A stretch of 64,000 bases of DNA from Methanomassiliicoccales archaeon PtaU1.Bin124 (GCA_002067865.1 MVRC01000012.1:219395-283394), one strand, 5' to 3'. Shown: positions 42,666 to 52,926, counted from the first letter of the stretch. Translations and numbers: made by a program. The notes: generated by a model not told the origin, from the letters alone.

Positions 42666-45152
42666 ATGGCCGCCAGGGAGATCCTGCTGCTTTCGAACGA
42701 TCCTATCTACGCCGATTCGCTCCGCCGTTTTCTGGAACAGGAAACGGACGTGCACGTGCTCATCGAGACCCAGGTCGGCAAGGCCATCGACATCATCAAC
42801 TGGACCGAGTTCGACGCCATCATCTGCGACCATTCCCCGGAGATGGACGGCCTGGCGCTGGTCTCGAGCATGCGGGACAACCATTTCACCACTCCGTTCA
42901 TCATCATCCTCGACACCCAGCAGGGGGAGGGCATGGTGGCCAAGGCACTGTTCGCCGGGGCCACGTATACCGTAAGAAGATCATCCGGCCAGGAGAACAG
43001 GGCGGTGCTGGCCATGGTGGAGTCCGCTTGGAATCACAGGGAGCTGCTGGACCGTTCGTTGGACACGGCCAAGGTGCAGAAGCGCATCCTGGACGGCTCT
43101 CCCGACCTCATCCTCGCGCTGGACGGTCAGTTCCGGGTGCGTTACGTGAACGAGCAGGCCCTGGACTACTTCGGCCTTGAGACCGCCGCCGTCCTGGGCC
43201 GCCCCGCCATCGGCCGCATATTCCCGCCGGTGGGATCGGACGGAAAAGACATGCTCGTGAAGCTGTCGGGATGGATGGACAGGAAGACCACCCATGCCAC
43301 GGTCCCGGTGCTGAGAAAGGGCCAGATGACCAGCCTCAGCGCCGCCACGTCCACCTGGGCGGAGGATGGGGCCAAGGGCATGATAGTCTTCCTCACGGTG
43401 CCCAGCTCGCCCTGTGGGGTGGGGGAAGGGCATTGCGCCCTGGACAAGATCAAGGAGGCCATCGTCACCTTGGACCACGATGGCAAGTTCACATTCTTCA
43501 ATTCAGAGGCCGAGAGGCTGACCGGGCTCTCCCGCCAGGACGTCCGCGGCAAGCATCTGGGCGAGGCGTTCGACCTGCAGCAGATCGGCGAGGTGGAACA
43601 GGGCCGTTTACAGGCCGCGGCCACCGGCTCCATGATCGCCAAGGAGATCGAGATAGTCGAGGACGGCAGTAGCGAATGGTTCGACATGAGGTTCTACCCT
43701 CACAGCGAGGGGGTGAACATCATCTTCTACCCCATCACCCGCCGCAAATCCATCGATGAGAAGCTCCGTTCCAGCGAGGAGATGTACCGCAGCGTGGTGG
43801 AGCAGACGGCCGAGGGCGTCATCATGGTGGACGAGTCGTTCGTCATCGAGTTCGCCAATCGGCAGCTGGCCGAGATCGTCGGGATACCAGTGGACGTTCT
43901 CATCGGCAAGAAAATGCTGGACTTCATCCCGAGCGATGATCATCCCATGTTCCTGAAGGCCTTCGAGGACAACAGGGAAAGACCGGTCGGGACCACTGGC
44001 TACACCTATGTCAGACCGGACGGGAAGCGCAGGCACCTGGACATCAACCTCTCGCCCAGAAGGTATGCGGACGGCCGCTTCCACGGCGCCATCGCCATGG
44101 TCTCGGACGACACCGATCTGGCAGCGGCCAACGAGAGGATCAGATATCAGGCCCAGGCCCTGCTCAACATAAGCGCTGGCCTGGCGGTCGTCGACCCGCA
44201 AGGGAGGATATCCTTCTGGAACCAGAGGGCGGAGAAGCTGTTCGGCTATTCCCCGGAGGACGTGGAGGGCAAGACCGTCACAGATATCCTCACCCCCGCC
44301 CCCGACCCCAGATACCAAGAGCCCATCCGGAAGGCGATCATGGAGGAGGGCTTCTTCGAGATGGAACTGTGGCAGACCAGGAAGGACGGCAGCAGGTTCC
44401 TCTCGTTCCTGCAGCTGGCCAAGGTGGAGGACGACAACGGTAACTTCCTAGGTACGGTCACGGTCATCAACGACATCACGGCCAACAGGGAGCTCCAGGA
44501 GCAGCTGAAGCAGGCCAATCACAAACTTAAGCTGATGGCGGCGGTCACGAGGCATGACATCGCCAACCAATTACAGGTGATGGCAGCGTCGCTATCATTG
44601 GCCAGGTCGGCCACCAGCATCGAGGAGTCCAGGGCCATGATCGCCAAGGCGGAGAACAGCCTGAGGAACGTCAACGTCCTGCAGGAGTTCTCCAAGGACT
44701 ACCTCAACATCGGGATGGAGGAGCCGGTCTGGAACGGGGCCGAGAAGATGTTCCGGAGCAGCATCAAGAACCTCGACACCAAGAACATCAAGGTCAGCTG
44801 CGGCGTGCGGGACCTGGAGATCTTCACCGATACGATGATCGAGAAGGTCTTCTACAATCTGGTGGACAATTCCCTCAGGCACGGCGGCAAGGTGTCGGAG
44901 ATATCCCTCTCATATCACGATGACGGAGATGACGTGATCATGGTCTATGAGGACGATGGCACCGGCATCCCCCGGGACATGAAGGAGGCCATCCTGGACG
45001 AGAGGTCGGCCAGGCACGGCATGAAGCTGGTCAAGGAGATCCTGGCCATCAACGGGCTGTCGATCAGGGAGACTGGCACGTACAACAAAGGGGTGCGCTT
45101 CGAGATCAAGGTCCCCAGGGACCGTTACCGCATCGCGCCCGCTTCCATCTGA
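42666..45152 (+). CDS. Multi-PAS sensor histidine kinase with N-terminal receiver-like domain
   Basis: 828 residues, soluble. A receiver-like domain (about 1-115) keeps the Asp in CDHSPEMDG, but the usual Lys near its end is in YTVRRSSG, an Arg. Four PAS domains follow (starting about 140, 258, 365 and 490; for example SPDLILALDGQFRVRYVN and AGLAVVDPQGRISFWN). The phospho-acceptor helix has TRHDIANQLQVM with the His, as in HATPase kinases of archaea, then N-box FYNLVDNSLRHGG, DDGTGIP and a final GxG-like segment GMKLVKEILA. No adjacent output regulator. ATG 42666 is chosen from GAGGTG upstream; ATG 42642 is possible. Confidence 0.86.
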   Translation: MAAREILLLSNDPIYADSLRRFLEQETDVHVLIETQVGKAIDIINWTEFDAIICDHSPEMDGLALVSSMRDNHFTTPFIIILDTQQGEGMVAKALFAGATYTVRRSSGQENRAVLAMVESAWNHRELLDRSLDTAKVQKRILDGSPDLILALDGQFRVRYVNEQALDYFGLETAAVLGRPAIGRIFPPVGSDGKDMLVKLSGWMDRKTTHATVPVLRKGQMTSLSAATSTWAEDGAKGMIVFLTVPSSPCGVGEGHCALDKIKEAIVTLDHDGKFTFFNSEAERLTGLSRQDVRGKHLGEAFDLQQIGEVEQGRLQAAATGSMIAKEIEIVEDGSSEWFDMRFYPHSEGVNIIFYPITRRKSIDEKLRSSEEMYRSVVEQTAEGVIMVDESFVIEFANRQLAEIVGIPVDVLIGKKMLDFIPSDDHPMFLKAFEDNRERPVGTTGYTYVRPDGKRRHLDINLSPRRYADGRFHGAIAMVSDDTDLAAANERIRYQAQALLNISAGLAVVDPQGRISFWNQRAEKLFGYSPEDVEGKTVTDILTPAPDPRYQEPIRKAIMEEGFFEMELWQTRKDGSRFLSFLQLAKVEDDNGNFLGTVTVINDITANRELQEQLKQANHKLKLMAAVTRHDIANQLQVMAASLSLARSATSIEESRAMIAKAENSLRNVNVLQEFSKDYLNIGMEEPVWNGAEKMFRSSIKNLDTKNIKVSCGVRDLEIFTDTMIEKVFYNLVDNSLRHGGKVSEISLSYHDDGDDVIMVYEDDGTGIPRDMKEAILDERSARHGMKLVKEILAINGLSIRETGTYNKGVRFEIKVPRDRYRIAPASI

Positions 45153-46604
45153 TCATCCCTTCATGACGCCTATCGGGGTCAGCTTCGCCACTGCCTTCGT
45201 CAGCCCGGCACTGGTCACCACATCGATGACCTCGTCCACGTCCTTGTAGGCGCCCGGCGCCTCTTCCAGTATGCCATCCTTGGTGGTGGCCTTGATGTAG
45301 ATGCCCTGCTGCTCCAGATCGTGACGGATGCCGTTCACCGTGTACTTCCGCATGGCCGCCTCGCGGGACATCACGCGGCCGGCGCCGTGGCAGGTCGAAC
45401 CGAACGATTCGCGCATCACGCCTTCCGTGCCTACCAGCACGTAGGAACCGACGCCCATGTTGCCTGGGATGAGGACCGGATGACCGACGGAACGGTACTT
45501 TGTGGGAACGTCAGGATGCTCCTTGGGGAACGCCCTGGTGGCGCCCTTGCGATGCACGTACACCTTGCGCCTCTTCCCTTCCCACTGGTGCTCCTCCAGC
45601 TTGGCGATGTTGTGCGCCACGTCGTAAACCAGGCGCATGTCCATGTCCTCGGCCCTGCGCTTCATCACCTGCTCGAAGCTCTGCCTCACCCAGTGCATGA
45701 TCATCTGCCGGTTGGCCCAGGCGTAGTTGGCGCCGCACTGCATGGCGGCGAAGTAGTCCTCCCCCTCCTTCGAATGGGTGGGGGCGCAGGCCAGCTGGCG
45801 GTCGGGCAGCTCAAGCTGGCTCCTCTTCACGGCCTGCTCCATGACCTGCAGGTAATCGGTGGCGATCTGGTGGCCGCAGCCGCGCGAGCCGCAGTGGATG
45901 GAGACGGTGATCTGCCCTTCGTACAGGCCGAACGCCTTGGCCGCCTCCTCATCGTAGATCTTCTCCACCTTGTCCACTTCAAGGAAATGGTTGCCGGAAC
46001 CGAGCGAGCCGACCTGCGGCACGCCCCTCTGCTTGGCCTTGGCCGAGACCTTTGTGGGGTCGGCGCCCTTCATCCTGCCGCCCTCCTCGTGAGCGGCCAG
46101 GTCCTCCTGCCAGCCGTAACCGTTGGCGACCGCCCATTCCGCCCCGTCCACCAATATCTTGTCTATCTGGGACGAGGCGACGTCGACCACGCCCTTGGAG
46201 CCGACTCCCGCCGGGACGTTGGAGAACAGCACGTCCACCAGTTCCTTGATGTGCGGCCTGACGTCGTTGACGTTCAGATTGGTGCGTATCAGACGGACCC
46301 CGCAATTGATGTCGAAGCCGATCCCGCCCGGAGAGATGACGCCCTCGTCCGCGTCCATGGCGGCCACCCCGCCTATGGGGAAGCCGTATCCCCAGTGGAT
46401 GTCTGGCATGGCCAGCGAGTTGCCTACGATGCCCGGCAGGCAAGCTACGTTCGCCGCCTGCTCAGGGGAGTTGTCCTCCCTGATGGTGTTCATCATATGC
46501 TCGTCGGCATAGATGATCGCGTCCGTGCGCATGCCCTTCTTGTAGGTATGAGGTATGCGCCACCGGAAATCATCGATCTTCTCCACTGGTCCTTTCCAGG
46601 TCAT
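45153..46604 (-). CDS. rtcB: RNA-splicing ligase RtcB
   Basis: 483 residues, full length and without an intein. Conserved metal and guanylate residues are in FDINCGVRLIRTN, GSGNHFLEVDK, VSIHCGSRGCGHQI and the active-site His segment SFGSTCHGAGRVMSR. RtcB joins tRNA halves (and repairs RNA) by linking 2',3'-cyclic phosphate or 3'-phosphate to 5'-OH using GTP and manganese. It is convergent with the PAS kinase (adjacent stops) and stands alone. Archease was not seen nearby. Confidence 0.96.
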   Translation of the reverse strand: MTWKGPVEKIDDFRWRIPHTYKKGMRTDAIIYADEHMMNTIREDNSPEQAANVACLPGIVGNSLAMPDIHWGYGFPIGGVAAMDADEGVISPGGIGFDINCGVRLIRTNLNVNDVRPHIKELVDVLFSNVPAGVGSKGVVDVASSQIDKILVDGAEWAVANGYGWQEDLAAHEEGGRMKGADPTKVSAKAKQRGVPQVGSLGSGNHFLEVDKVEKIYDEEAAKAFGLYEGQITVSIHCGSRGCGHQIATDYLQVMEQAVKRSQLELPDRQLACAPTHSKEGEDYFAAMQCGANYAWANRQMIMHWVRQSFEQVMKRRAEDMDMRLVYDVAHNIAKLEEHQWEGKRRKVYVHRKGATRAFPKEHPDVPTKYRSVGHPVLIPGNMGVGSYVLVGTEGVMRESFGSTCHGAGRVMSREAAMRKYTVNGIRHDLEQQGIYIKATTKDGILEEAPGAYKDVDEVIDVVTSAGLTKAVAKLTPIGVMKG

Positions 46605-46690
46605 GCTCGCACCGATTGGACATAATCAGCCAGGGTTCATAAACCTTTCAAAGAAGATAATATCAAGAAAGAGAATCAGGAACGAAACGA

Positions 46691-46697
46691 TTTAAAT
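46691..46697 (+). promoter_or_regulatory. TATA box for first DUF835 gene
   Basis: TTTAAAT centred 26 bases before ATG 46720, indicating a leaderless transcript and deciding between ATG 46720 and the upstream GTG 46708. Confidence 0.5.
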
Positions 46698-46719
46698 TGC
46701 ATCATCGGTGATAGAAATA

Positions 46720-47982
46720 ATGCAGGAGCTAACCCTGGCGTATGCTACCATCGTATCTATCATCGGTTGCATCGCCATTCTTATTGGTGCCTGGATGCTG
46801 TTCAGGGCCCCACCGACTGCTGCCGTCAGATGTTTCATGATCCTCATGATTCTCTTCGCCTCATCCGCCTTCTGGTCTGTGGCCATGGCCATAAGCAAGA
46901 CCGAGGCAGAGGCGGTCGTGATGGCCAGGATGGTCACGTTCAGCTACACCCTGATGTTCGGCTGCTTCTACGAGATGGCGTACTATCTCCTGCCTGAGGA
47001 TGTCAGGGAGCCGATCACTTGGAAGCGGCAGGTCTTCCGCTTTGAGATCGTCATAATGGCATTGCTGAGCGGGGCATTGGTCTCCAGCGTCCGTGTCGTA
47101 TCTACCGGATATGTCGTCGGTACCGATCTCGGTACCATCATCGGCATCAGCGGAAGTCTGATCCTGGTGGTCGGCACGGTGCAGAAGCTCTCCTTCTACA
47201 CCAAGGTCATGCGCACCTTCCGCAGGCAGGCCTTGTTGATCTCATTGGGCATGCTCTCGCCCTTCATATTCGGCTTCACCCTGTACGGCATCGCATTGTG
47301 CCTGGGGATGAGCATCCCCATTCCGTTGTCGATCGGATATCTGGGCACTATCGTTCTGCTGGGGTACACAGTCCTACGCTATCACCTGGTGTTCATCAGC
47401 CCGGTGCACGAGGACCGCGTCTGCGCTCCGCCCGGGGCGCACAGGCTGCCGGAGGTCCAGTATGGCAGCGGGTACCTGCTCGAATCCAAATCATCAGAGA
47501 GCGCATATGGCATCTTCCTGCGCGAGCTGGAGAAGGGCTGCGAGGGACTGATCGTCACCCGCGAGCACCCTGAGCACGTAAGGGAGAAATTCCGTCTGGC
47601 CAAGACCCCCATCATATGGCTGACCACCCATCCCGGACCGGGGAGGATCGAGCCGACGAACCTCAGCGTGCTGCAGCACACCATATCGGAGTTCCTGCGC
47701 AAGGGATCCAGGCCGGTCCTGCTGTTCGAAGGCCTGGAATATCTCATGGTAAACGACAAGTTCGACAAGGTGGTCCAGCTCTGCCAGATGGTCCGCGACG
47801 AGGTCATGGTGCAGGAAGGGGTGCTCATCATCCCGGTGGACGCTGAGGCGTTCACGCAGCGGGAGATAGCATTGCTGGAAAGGGACCTCAATGTCCTCTC
47901 CGAACAGTCGGTGGAATCATGTTTGGAAATTGAACCAGCAAAAGGATATACCGACAGGTTACCTCTGGGCCAGGTTAACTGA
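46720..47982 (+). CDS. Seven-helix membrane protein with C-terminal DUF835 (copy 1)
   Basis: 420 residues. About seven helices in residues 5-225 resemble the 7TM sensor module found in front of histidine kinases. Residues about 245-400 form DUF835: YLLESKSSESAYGIFL, GLIVTREHPEHVREKF, TPIIWLTTHPG, IEPTNLSVLQHTI, VLLFEGLEYLM and LLERDLNVL. DUF835 is known in archaea as a RecA/ATPase-like output domain that lacks a clear Walker A; function unknown. The adjacent gene has the same plan. Leaderless ATG 46720. A membrane-signal reader with an unknown output is inferred. Confidence 0.8.
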   Translation: MQELTLAYATIVSIIGCIAILIGAWMLFRAPPTAAVRCFMILMILFASSAFWSVAMAISKTEAEAVVMARMVTFSYTLMFGCFYEMAYYLLPEDVREPITWKRQVFRFEIVIMALLSGALVSSVRVVSTGYVVGTDLGTIIGISGSLILVVGTVQKLSFYTKVMRTFRRQALLISLGMLSPFIFGFTLYGIALCLGMSIPIPLSIGYLGTIVLLGYTVLRYHLVFISPVHEDRVCAPPGAHRLPEVQYGSGYLLESKSSESAYGIFLRELEKGCEGLIVTREHPEHVREKFRLAKTPIIWLTTHPGPGRIEPTNLSVLQHTISEFLRKGSRPVLLFEGLEYLMVNDKFDKVVQLCQMVRDEVMVQEGVLIIPVDAEAFTQREIALLERDLNVLSEQSVESCLEIEPAKGYTDRLPLGQVN

Positions 47983-47994
47983 GGAGGAGTTGTT

Positions 47995-49194
47995 CTGGAC
48001 CTGTCGGGCGATGGAATCTGGTCATTGTTCTCACCCTTCACCTGCATCCTCTGCTTCCTTGTCGGTGTCTACCTATGGCGCAAGGCCCAGAACCGGCCCG
48101 AAACGAACATGGCCATCTCCCTTCTCTTCATGTTCTCTATCGGGGCAGGGCTCGATTTCGCCATGAGCATCTCCCCTGACAGGTCGACCGGGCTAATATT
48201 CGCCCAAGGGGTGATCTTCGTCGCCCTGGTCTGCATGGGCATGATCTTCTACCTCTCCATGAGGCAACTCCCCGCCACGAAGGTGGAGACGCTGCTGAGG
48301 TTCCGCTATGCCTCCGTAGTGATCGTGTTCGCCGTTGCTACGGCCGTCGCGCTGACGATCAATGAAATGGGTCTGGACCGTTGGGGCTATAACGTCCTAC
48401 CATCGCTCGGCCTCACGCTGGCCATCCTCACCTACTTCATCTACGTGGTGCTGAGCATCGCCGTGCTGGCCTATGCCGGCCTGAAGAGCGACGATAAGAT
48501 CATGAAGCGCAAGGTCATGATGATCGCCATCGCCCTGCCCATGCCGTTGATCTACGGTTTAACAACCATCCTCATCGAATCCCTGTCGGACTTCAGGTTC
48601 GCCCGGCCGATCATGCCGGGCTTCACCATCATGGTCCTTCTCATAGCCTACGCCATCTGGCGCTACAAACTGTTCATCGAGGTGCCGGCGGTGGCGGAGA
48701 CAAAGCCCCTGACCGCCCCCAGGCCGCAGGCGCAGACCCAGCTGGGGAGGACCTACCTGGTCGAGTCGAAGAAGGTGACCATGGCGTACGAGCTGCTCAT
48801 GGACGACCTGTCGAAAGGGGCCCACGGGCTCATAATCACTCGGGAGCACCCCGAGATGGTAAGGGAGGCGTGGGGGCTAGCGGCGACACCGATCCTATGG
48901 CTCGCATCCACCTCCGGCCGGGACCGCATCGATCCCACCAACCTTTCGATACTGCAGCACACTATAGTGGAGCACCTGCGCCGGGGCGAGCGTCCGATCA
49001 TCCTCATGGACGGCCTGGAGTACCTGCTGGCGAACAACAAGGAGGAGAAGGTGCTGCAGATGGTGCTGGGACTGAGGGACGAGATCATCGTGGCGCAGGG
49101 GAAGCTCATCGTTCCGGTCGACCCGCGCACCATGGAACCGAAGACCCTGGCATTCTTCGAGAGGGACCTCGAGATCGTGATGCATGGGGAATGA
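47995..49194 (+). CDS. Seven-helix membrane protein with C-terminal DUF835 (copy 2)
   Basis: 399 residues if started at CTG 47995; 389 from TTG 48025. Helices fill residues 12-230; then DUF835: YLVESKKVTMAYELLM, GLIITREHPEMVREAW, TPILWLASTSG, LEYLLANNKEEKVLQM, and FERDLEIVMHG. GGAGGAG at 47983-47989 would best serve a codon near 47995, where only CTG is available, an unusual start. No ATG precedes the first helix, so the start is uncertain. It begins 12 bases after copy 1, a tandem duplicated pair in one operon. Divergence in the membrane half suggests different signals. Confidence 0.75.
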   Translation: MDLSGDGIWSLFSPFTCILCFLVGVYLWRKAQNRPETNMAISLLFMFSIGAGLDFAMSISPDRSTGLIFAQGVIFVALVCMGMIFYLSMRQLPATKVETLLRFRYASVVIVFAVATAVALTINEMGLDRWGYNVLPSLGLTLAILTYFIYVVLSIAVLAYAGLKSDDKIMKRKVMMIAIALPMPLIYGLTTILIESLSDFRFARPIMPGFTIMVLLIAYAIWRYKLFIEVPAVAETKPLTAPRPQAQTQLGRTYLVESKKVTMAYELLMDDLSKGAHGLIITREHPEMVREAWGLAATPILWLASTSGRDRIDPTNLSILQHTIVEHLRRGERPIILMDGLEYLLANNKEEKVLQMVLGLRDEIIVAQGKLIVPVDPRTMEPKTLAFFERDLEIVMHGE

Positions 49195-49302
49195 GCAGGG
49201 TCCATCGCCCGATCGTTCTATCAGCAATTATCGCCCCAGATAATTTTATTAGCATATTGGCCCGTTGGATGGCATCCCGTGGGGGGAGAGGGTCGTGTCG
49301 GG

Positions 49303-52300
49303 ATGAGTGGAAACTACTGTAGGATTGCCATACTGTTGCTTTGTAGCATATTGATCGCATCCATGTTCTCTTCTTCGGGGGCCGTGCAAGCGATGCCCCA
49401 GGTCGAAGGCGATGCCGTGCTGGTCAGCAGCGACCAGATCAGGGTGAACAACAATGCCGAACTGGCATCGGTCGCATCGGGAGGGGCGGGTTCGCCCCTG
49501 GACCCATATATCATCGAGAACCTGCAGATAAACAGCAAAGACGACTATGGCATTTTCATCGGCAATACCACAGAACACTTGATCATTCGAGGTTGCGCTG
49601 TTAGCCAGATATCCTACATCAACGATTTCTTTGGTGGAAGGGGGATAGCCCTATACAACGTGGAGAATTGCACGGTCGAGAGCAATATCTGCACCATGAC
49701 CGAAGGAGAGTCGATATTCCTATCACATAGTGGCAACAACACGATCTCCAACAATATCTGTGGGGTAACGATGGGCTTGATCGGCTCTGGTAATAACACG
49801 ATCACCAACAATATCTGCCAGGATGCTGGGTGGTATGGAATTTCCCTGGATGGTTCCGACGATAACACGATCTCTTACAATACCTGCACCAACAATGAAT
49901 ACGTGGGGATATTGCTGTTACAGCATTGCGATCATAACACCATCTCCAACAACGTTCTGAGCAACAATGGGAATTACGGTCTGGATCTGCAAGAATCGAA
50001 CAATTTTAACATCATAGCAAACAACACCCTCAACGATAATTCCAATAGTGGTATCCTATTTTATAATTATAATGAAGGAAATATAATAACTAACAATACA
50101 TGTACGGGGCACAGTTACGCAGGTATTTCCCTAAGTCTATCGAACTATAACCACATCCTAGAGAATTCCCTTCTTGGCAATACTAACGGCATCTACCTCA
50201 GTTATTCCAACTGGAACCATGCCGAGAACAATTCGATCATTGATGGCAACGTTGTTGGCTTCACGATGAGCTATTCGACAAATAATCGGATAACGAACAA
50301 TACCATCGAGGGAAGCACGACCTATGGTCTGTATTTCTCAATAAACTGTGATGATAATCATGTCTATGGAAACGTGATCAAGAACAACAACGGCAGCTCT
50401 TCGGTCTATGATGCCCTTCACCGCCAGGCCCATGACGGAGGCGTCAACTTCTGGGACAATGGGGCCTATGGCAACGAATGGGGCGATTGGGCGGGTCCGG
50501 ACGCGGACCACAATGGCATCGTCGATGCTCCCCACCCCATTGAAGGCGGCGTCTACGACGACCTTCCCCTAGCACCATTGATCATCGAGATGACGTCTCC
50601 AGCTACCAATGTTCACACAAACGTTCCTGTGATCGATATCGCTGGCACGGCAAGCGGATACGGAGCTGTGACCGTGAAATGGCGCACATCGACAATGACC
50701 GGAGCCTGTACTGGAACGACCACTTGGAGCGCTTCCATACCTCTTTCCGAGGGAGCAGATTTCATCGAGGTCGCCGTGACCGACAATATCGGCCGGACGT
50801 CCACTGATGCGATCGAATATGCATATAACACGGATGCCCCAACCATCGAGATCGATCCTGCCACACCTGAATTTACTCAAGAGAGTAGCTTTGAGCTGAG
50901 CATCCATGCCTCTGACTTCCCTGGGATAGCATCAGGGAACATCAGCAGGCATCTGAACGGCGTGTTCGTGGACAACGTCGACATCAGCGGTCTGATTGCC
51001 GGCCAGATGGAGATCGATCTGGTCTACAACGTAGACGTGGGAATAGGTACGAACGATTACTGCCTCACAATTAACGACAGCTGCGGAAATCAGGCCTCTT
51101 ACCGCTTTAAGGTGATCGGCGATGTCGACGCGCCCTTGATGTACACCATCTTACCTGTGCCATTGTCATATTCCACCTCATCGACCGTCACCCTGACCTG
51201 GTCGGCCTCCGACGCCGGCTCCGGGCTGGCCACATTCTATGTAAAAACGGAGGCCAGCAACTGGCTGGAGATCGGAATCGCCACGTCCTACGAGTTCACC
51301 GGTCTGGCGGACGGGGAGCACACCCTCTGGGTCAAGGCGATCGACAAGGCAGGCAACTGGATCGGTGCTGGTGTCACCTTCACGGTCGACACGACCGACC
51401 CCATGCTCGTGTTGAACGATGTCCCATCGATGTACCTCAACTATAGCGATGTCGACTACCCCTTGGAGATGACCGACAACATCAAGATGGCATCGGCCAA
51501 CTGGACCCTCTATCATGAGAACACCATGCTAGGATGGGGCGACCTGACGGACATCGTTGCTGGACTGACCTCAGCACCGTACACATTCCATCTCAGCCTG
51601 ATCGAGGGCTGGAACTACCTCCGCCTCACCATGAACGATACCGCCGGCAACTCTGTCGACCATGTGCTGTTCTTGGTGGTCGATACCGCCTCACCAGTGG
51701 TAAGTATAGTGAGCCCGGCGGATGGGACGGTACTGTCGTCCGCGGTGACGGTAAACTGGACGGCGGTCGACAACGAGGGCTTCTACTTCATTTACATCCG
51801 CCAGGACGATGGGGAATGGGTGCAGGTGCAATACGATAGCACATCGAAGGAATTGCTCTTCATGAACGAGGGCCTCCACACCGTATCCCTCAAGGTCATC
51901 GACTATGCTGGCAACATGGCCATGGACACGGCCCAGATCATCATCGATCTCCAAGCCCCGACCCTGGAGATCGATTCCCCAGTCAACGGCACCCGCTCCA
52001 ACGGAACGTCGTTGACCGTTTCATGGACGGCAGAGGATGAGCACGGACTGGGCCAGATATTCATCAGCCTCGATCATGGCGACTGGACCGAGGTGGACGT
52101 CCAAAACGTTTCTGTCATCCTGGTCGGCCTGGTCGATGGAGAGCATCGCTTGGACATCATGGTATACGATGTGGCCATGAACCTAGAGGTCGGGGCGTTG
52201 GTGTTCTTCATCGATAACGTCGCACCGACCGCGACCGGCACCCCGACGGGGCCGAACGTGCCGGTCACAAGCGTGATCCTGGTCCAGTTCTCCGAGGACA

Positions 52301-52830
52301 TGAACCTTACCTCTGTCGAGATCATCGTGGACAATGGCACTGAGGGCGTCGTTACCTTCGTAGGAAGGACGGCGACCTATACTCCGAACTACCTGAGATA
52401 CAATGCTGATTATTCCGTCACGGTCACGGGCAAGGACCTGGCGGGCAATCCCATGTCCCTGAGGTGGAACTTCTCCACGCCGGCCGTCGGAAACGTTCAG
52501 GGGTGCCTGGTCGATGAGAAGGGAAATCCTCTGGCAAATGTGGTAGTGAAGTTGGGAGACCTTACTTGCATCACCGATGCCGCTGGTCGCTATTCTTTTG
52601 AGAACGTTACCGTGGGCACATATCTGCTCTCGGTAGAGAGAGAAGGTTATGAGGACCTCTCCAGACAGGTATCCGTCAATGCTCGCCTGACCGAAATCCA
52701 AGATGACCTGGTGTTGGTCGCAGTGAGCAATGGCAGCAATGACAACACTCTAGTCTTCGCCGGGGTGGGCGTTGCGGCCGTGGCGGTCATGGCCGGCGCA
52801 GGTCTGTTCTTCCTTCGGAAAAAGAAGTGA
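49303..52830 (+). CDS. Large surface-anchored protein: beta-helix, Ig-like and carboxypeptidase-regulatory-like domains
   Basis: 1,175 residues. Signal peptide (about 7-30). Residues 60-360 hold a right-handed beta helix with about ten repeats of the NosD/PbH1 type, such as NNTISNNICGV, DDNTISYNTCTNN and DHNTISNNVLSNN. Next come several Ig-like modules (each with Asp-Thr-Thr/Ala-Pro entry, for example VDTTDPMLVLND), a Big_5-like domain (SVILVQFSEDMNLTSVEI), and a carboxypeptidase-regulatory-like fold (GNVQGCLVDEKGNPL). The end has one helix and RKKK, so it is membrane-anchored outside the cell. Many NxS/T sites. ATG 49303. Probably surface adhesion or glycan binding. Confidence 0.85.
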   Translation: MSGNYCRIAILLLCSILIASMFSSSGAVQAMPQVEGDAVLVSSDQIRVNNNAELASVASGGAGSPLDPYIIENLQINSKDDYGIFIGNTTEHLIIRGCAVSQISYINDFFGGRGIALYNVENCTVESNICTMTEGESIFLSHSGNNTISNNICGVTMGLIGSGNNTITNNICQDAGWYGISLDGSDDNTISYNTCTNNEYVGILLLQHCDHNTISNNVLSNNGNYGLDLQESNNFNIIANNTLNDNSNSGILFYNYNEGNIITNNTCTGHSYAGISLSLSNYNHILENSLLGNTNGIYLSYSNWNHAENNSIIDGNVVGFTMSYSTNNRITNNTIEGSTTYGLYFSINCDDNHVYGNVIKNNNGSSSVYDALHRQAHDGGVNFWDNGAYGNEWGDWAGPDADHNGIVDAPHPIEGGVYDDLPLAPLIIEMTSPATNVHTNVPVIDIAGTASGYGAVTVKWRTSTMTGACTGTTTWSASIPLSEGADFIEVAVTDNIGRTSTDAIEYAYNTDAPTIEIDPATPEFTQESSFELSIHASDFPGIASGNISRHLNGVFVDNVDISGLIAGQMEIDLVYNVDVGIGTNDYCLTINDSCGNQASYRFKVIGDVDAPLMYTILPVPLSYSTSSTVTLTWSASDAGSGLATFYVKTEASNWLEIGIATSYEFTGLADGEHTLWVKAIDKAGNWIGAGVTFTVDTTDPMLVLNDVPSMYLNYSDVDYPLEMTDNIKMASANWTLYHENTMLGWGDLTDIVAGLTSAPYTFHLSLIEGWNYLRLTMNDTAGNSVDHVLFLVVDTASPVVSIVSPADGTVLSSAVTVNWTAVDNEGFYFIYIRQDDGEWVQVQYDSTSKELLFMNEGLHTVSLKVIDYAGNMAMDTAQIIIDLQAPTLEIDSPVNGTRSNGTSLTVSWTAEDEHGLGQIFISLDHGDWTEVDVQNVSVILVGLVDGEHRLDIMVYDVAMNLEVGALVFFIDNVAPTATGTPTGPNVPVTSVILVQFSEDMNLTSVEIIVDNGTEGVVTFVGRTATYTPNYLRYNADYSVTVTGKDLAGNPMSLRWNFSTPAVGNVQGCLVDEKGNPLANVVVKLGDLTCITDAAGRYSFENVTVGTYLLSVEREGYEDLSRQVSVNARLTEIQDDLVLVAVSNGSNDNTLVFAGVGVAAVAVMAGAGLFFLRKKK

Positions 52831-52926
52831 ACGCCCATCTAAACGCCTTCCTTCCTTTTTATTTATAGTACTATATTTTAAAATCGACTCATGGAAAAAC
52901 CAGGCGATCGGAGGACTGGAAAAGGG

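Noticed and set aside
45153-46604. Intein in RtcB
   Set aside because: The protein has the normal length of about 480 residues and all conserved blocks are contiguous.
49730-50350. Repeated AT-rich segments that might be a CRISPR array
   Set aside because: They are codon-level repeats of beta-helix turns in one open frame, with variable sequence and no constant repeat/spacer length.
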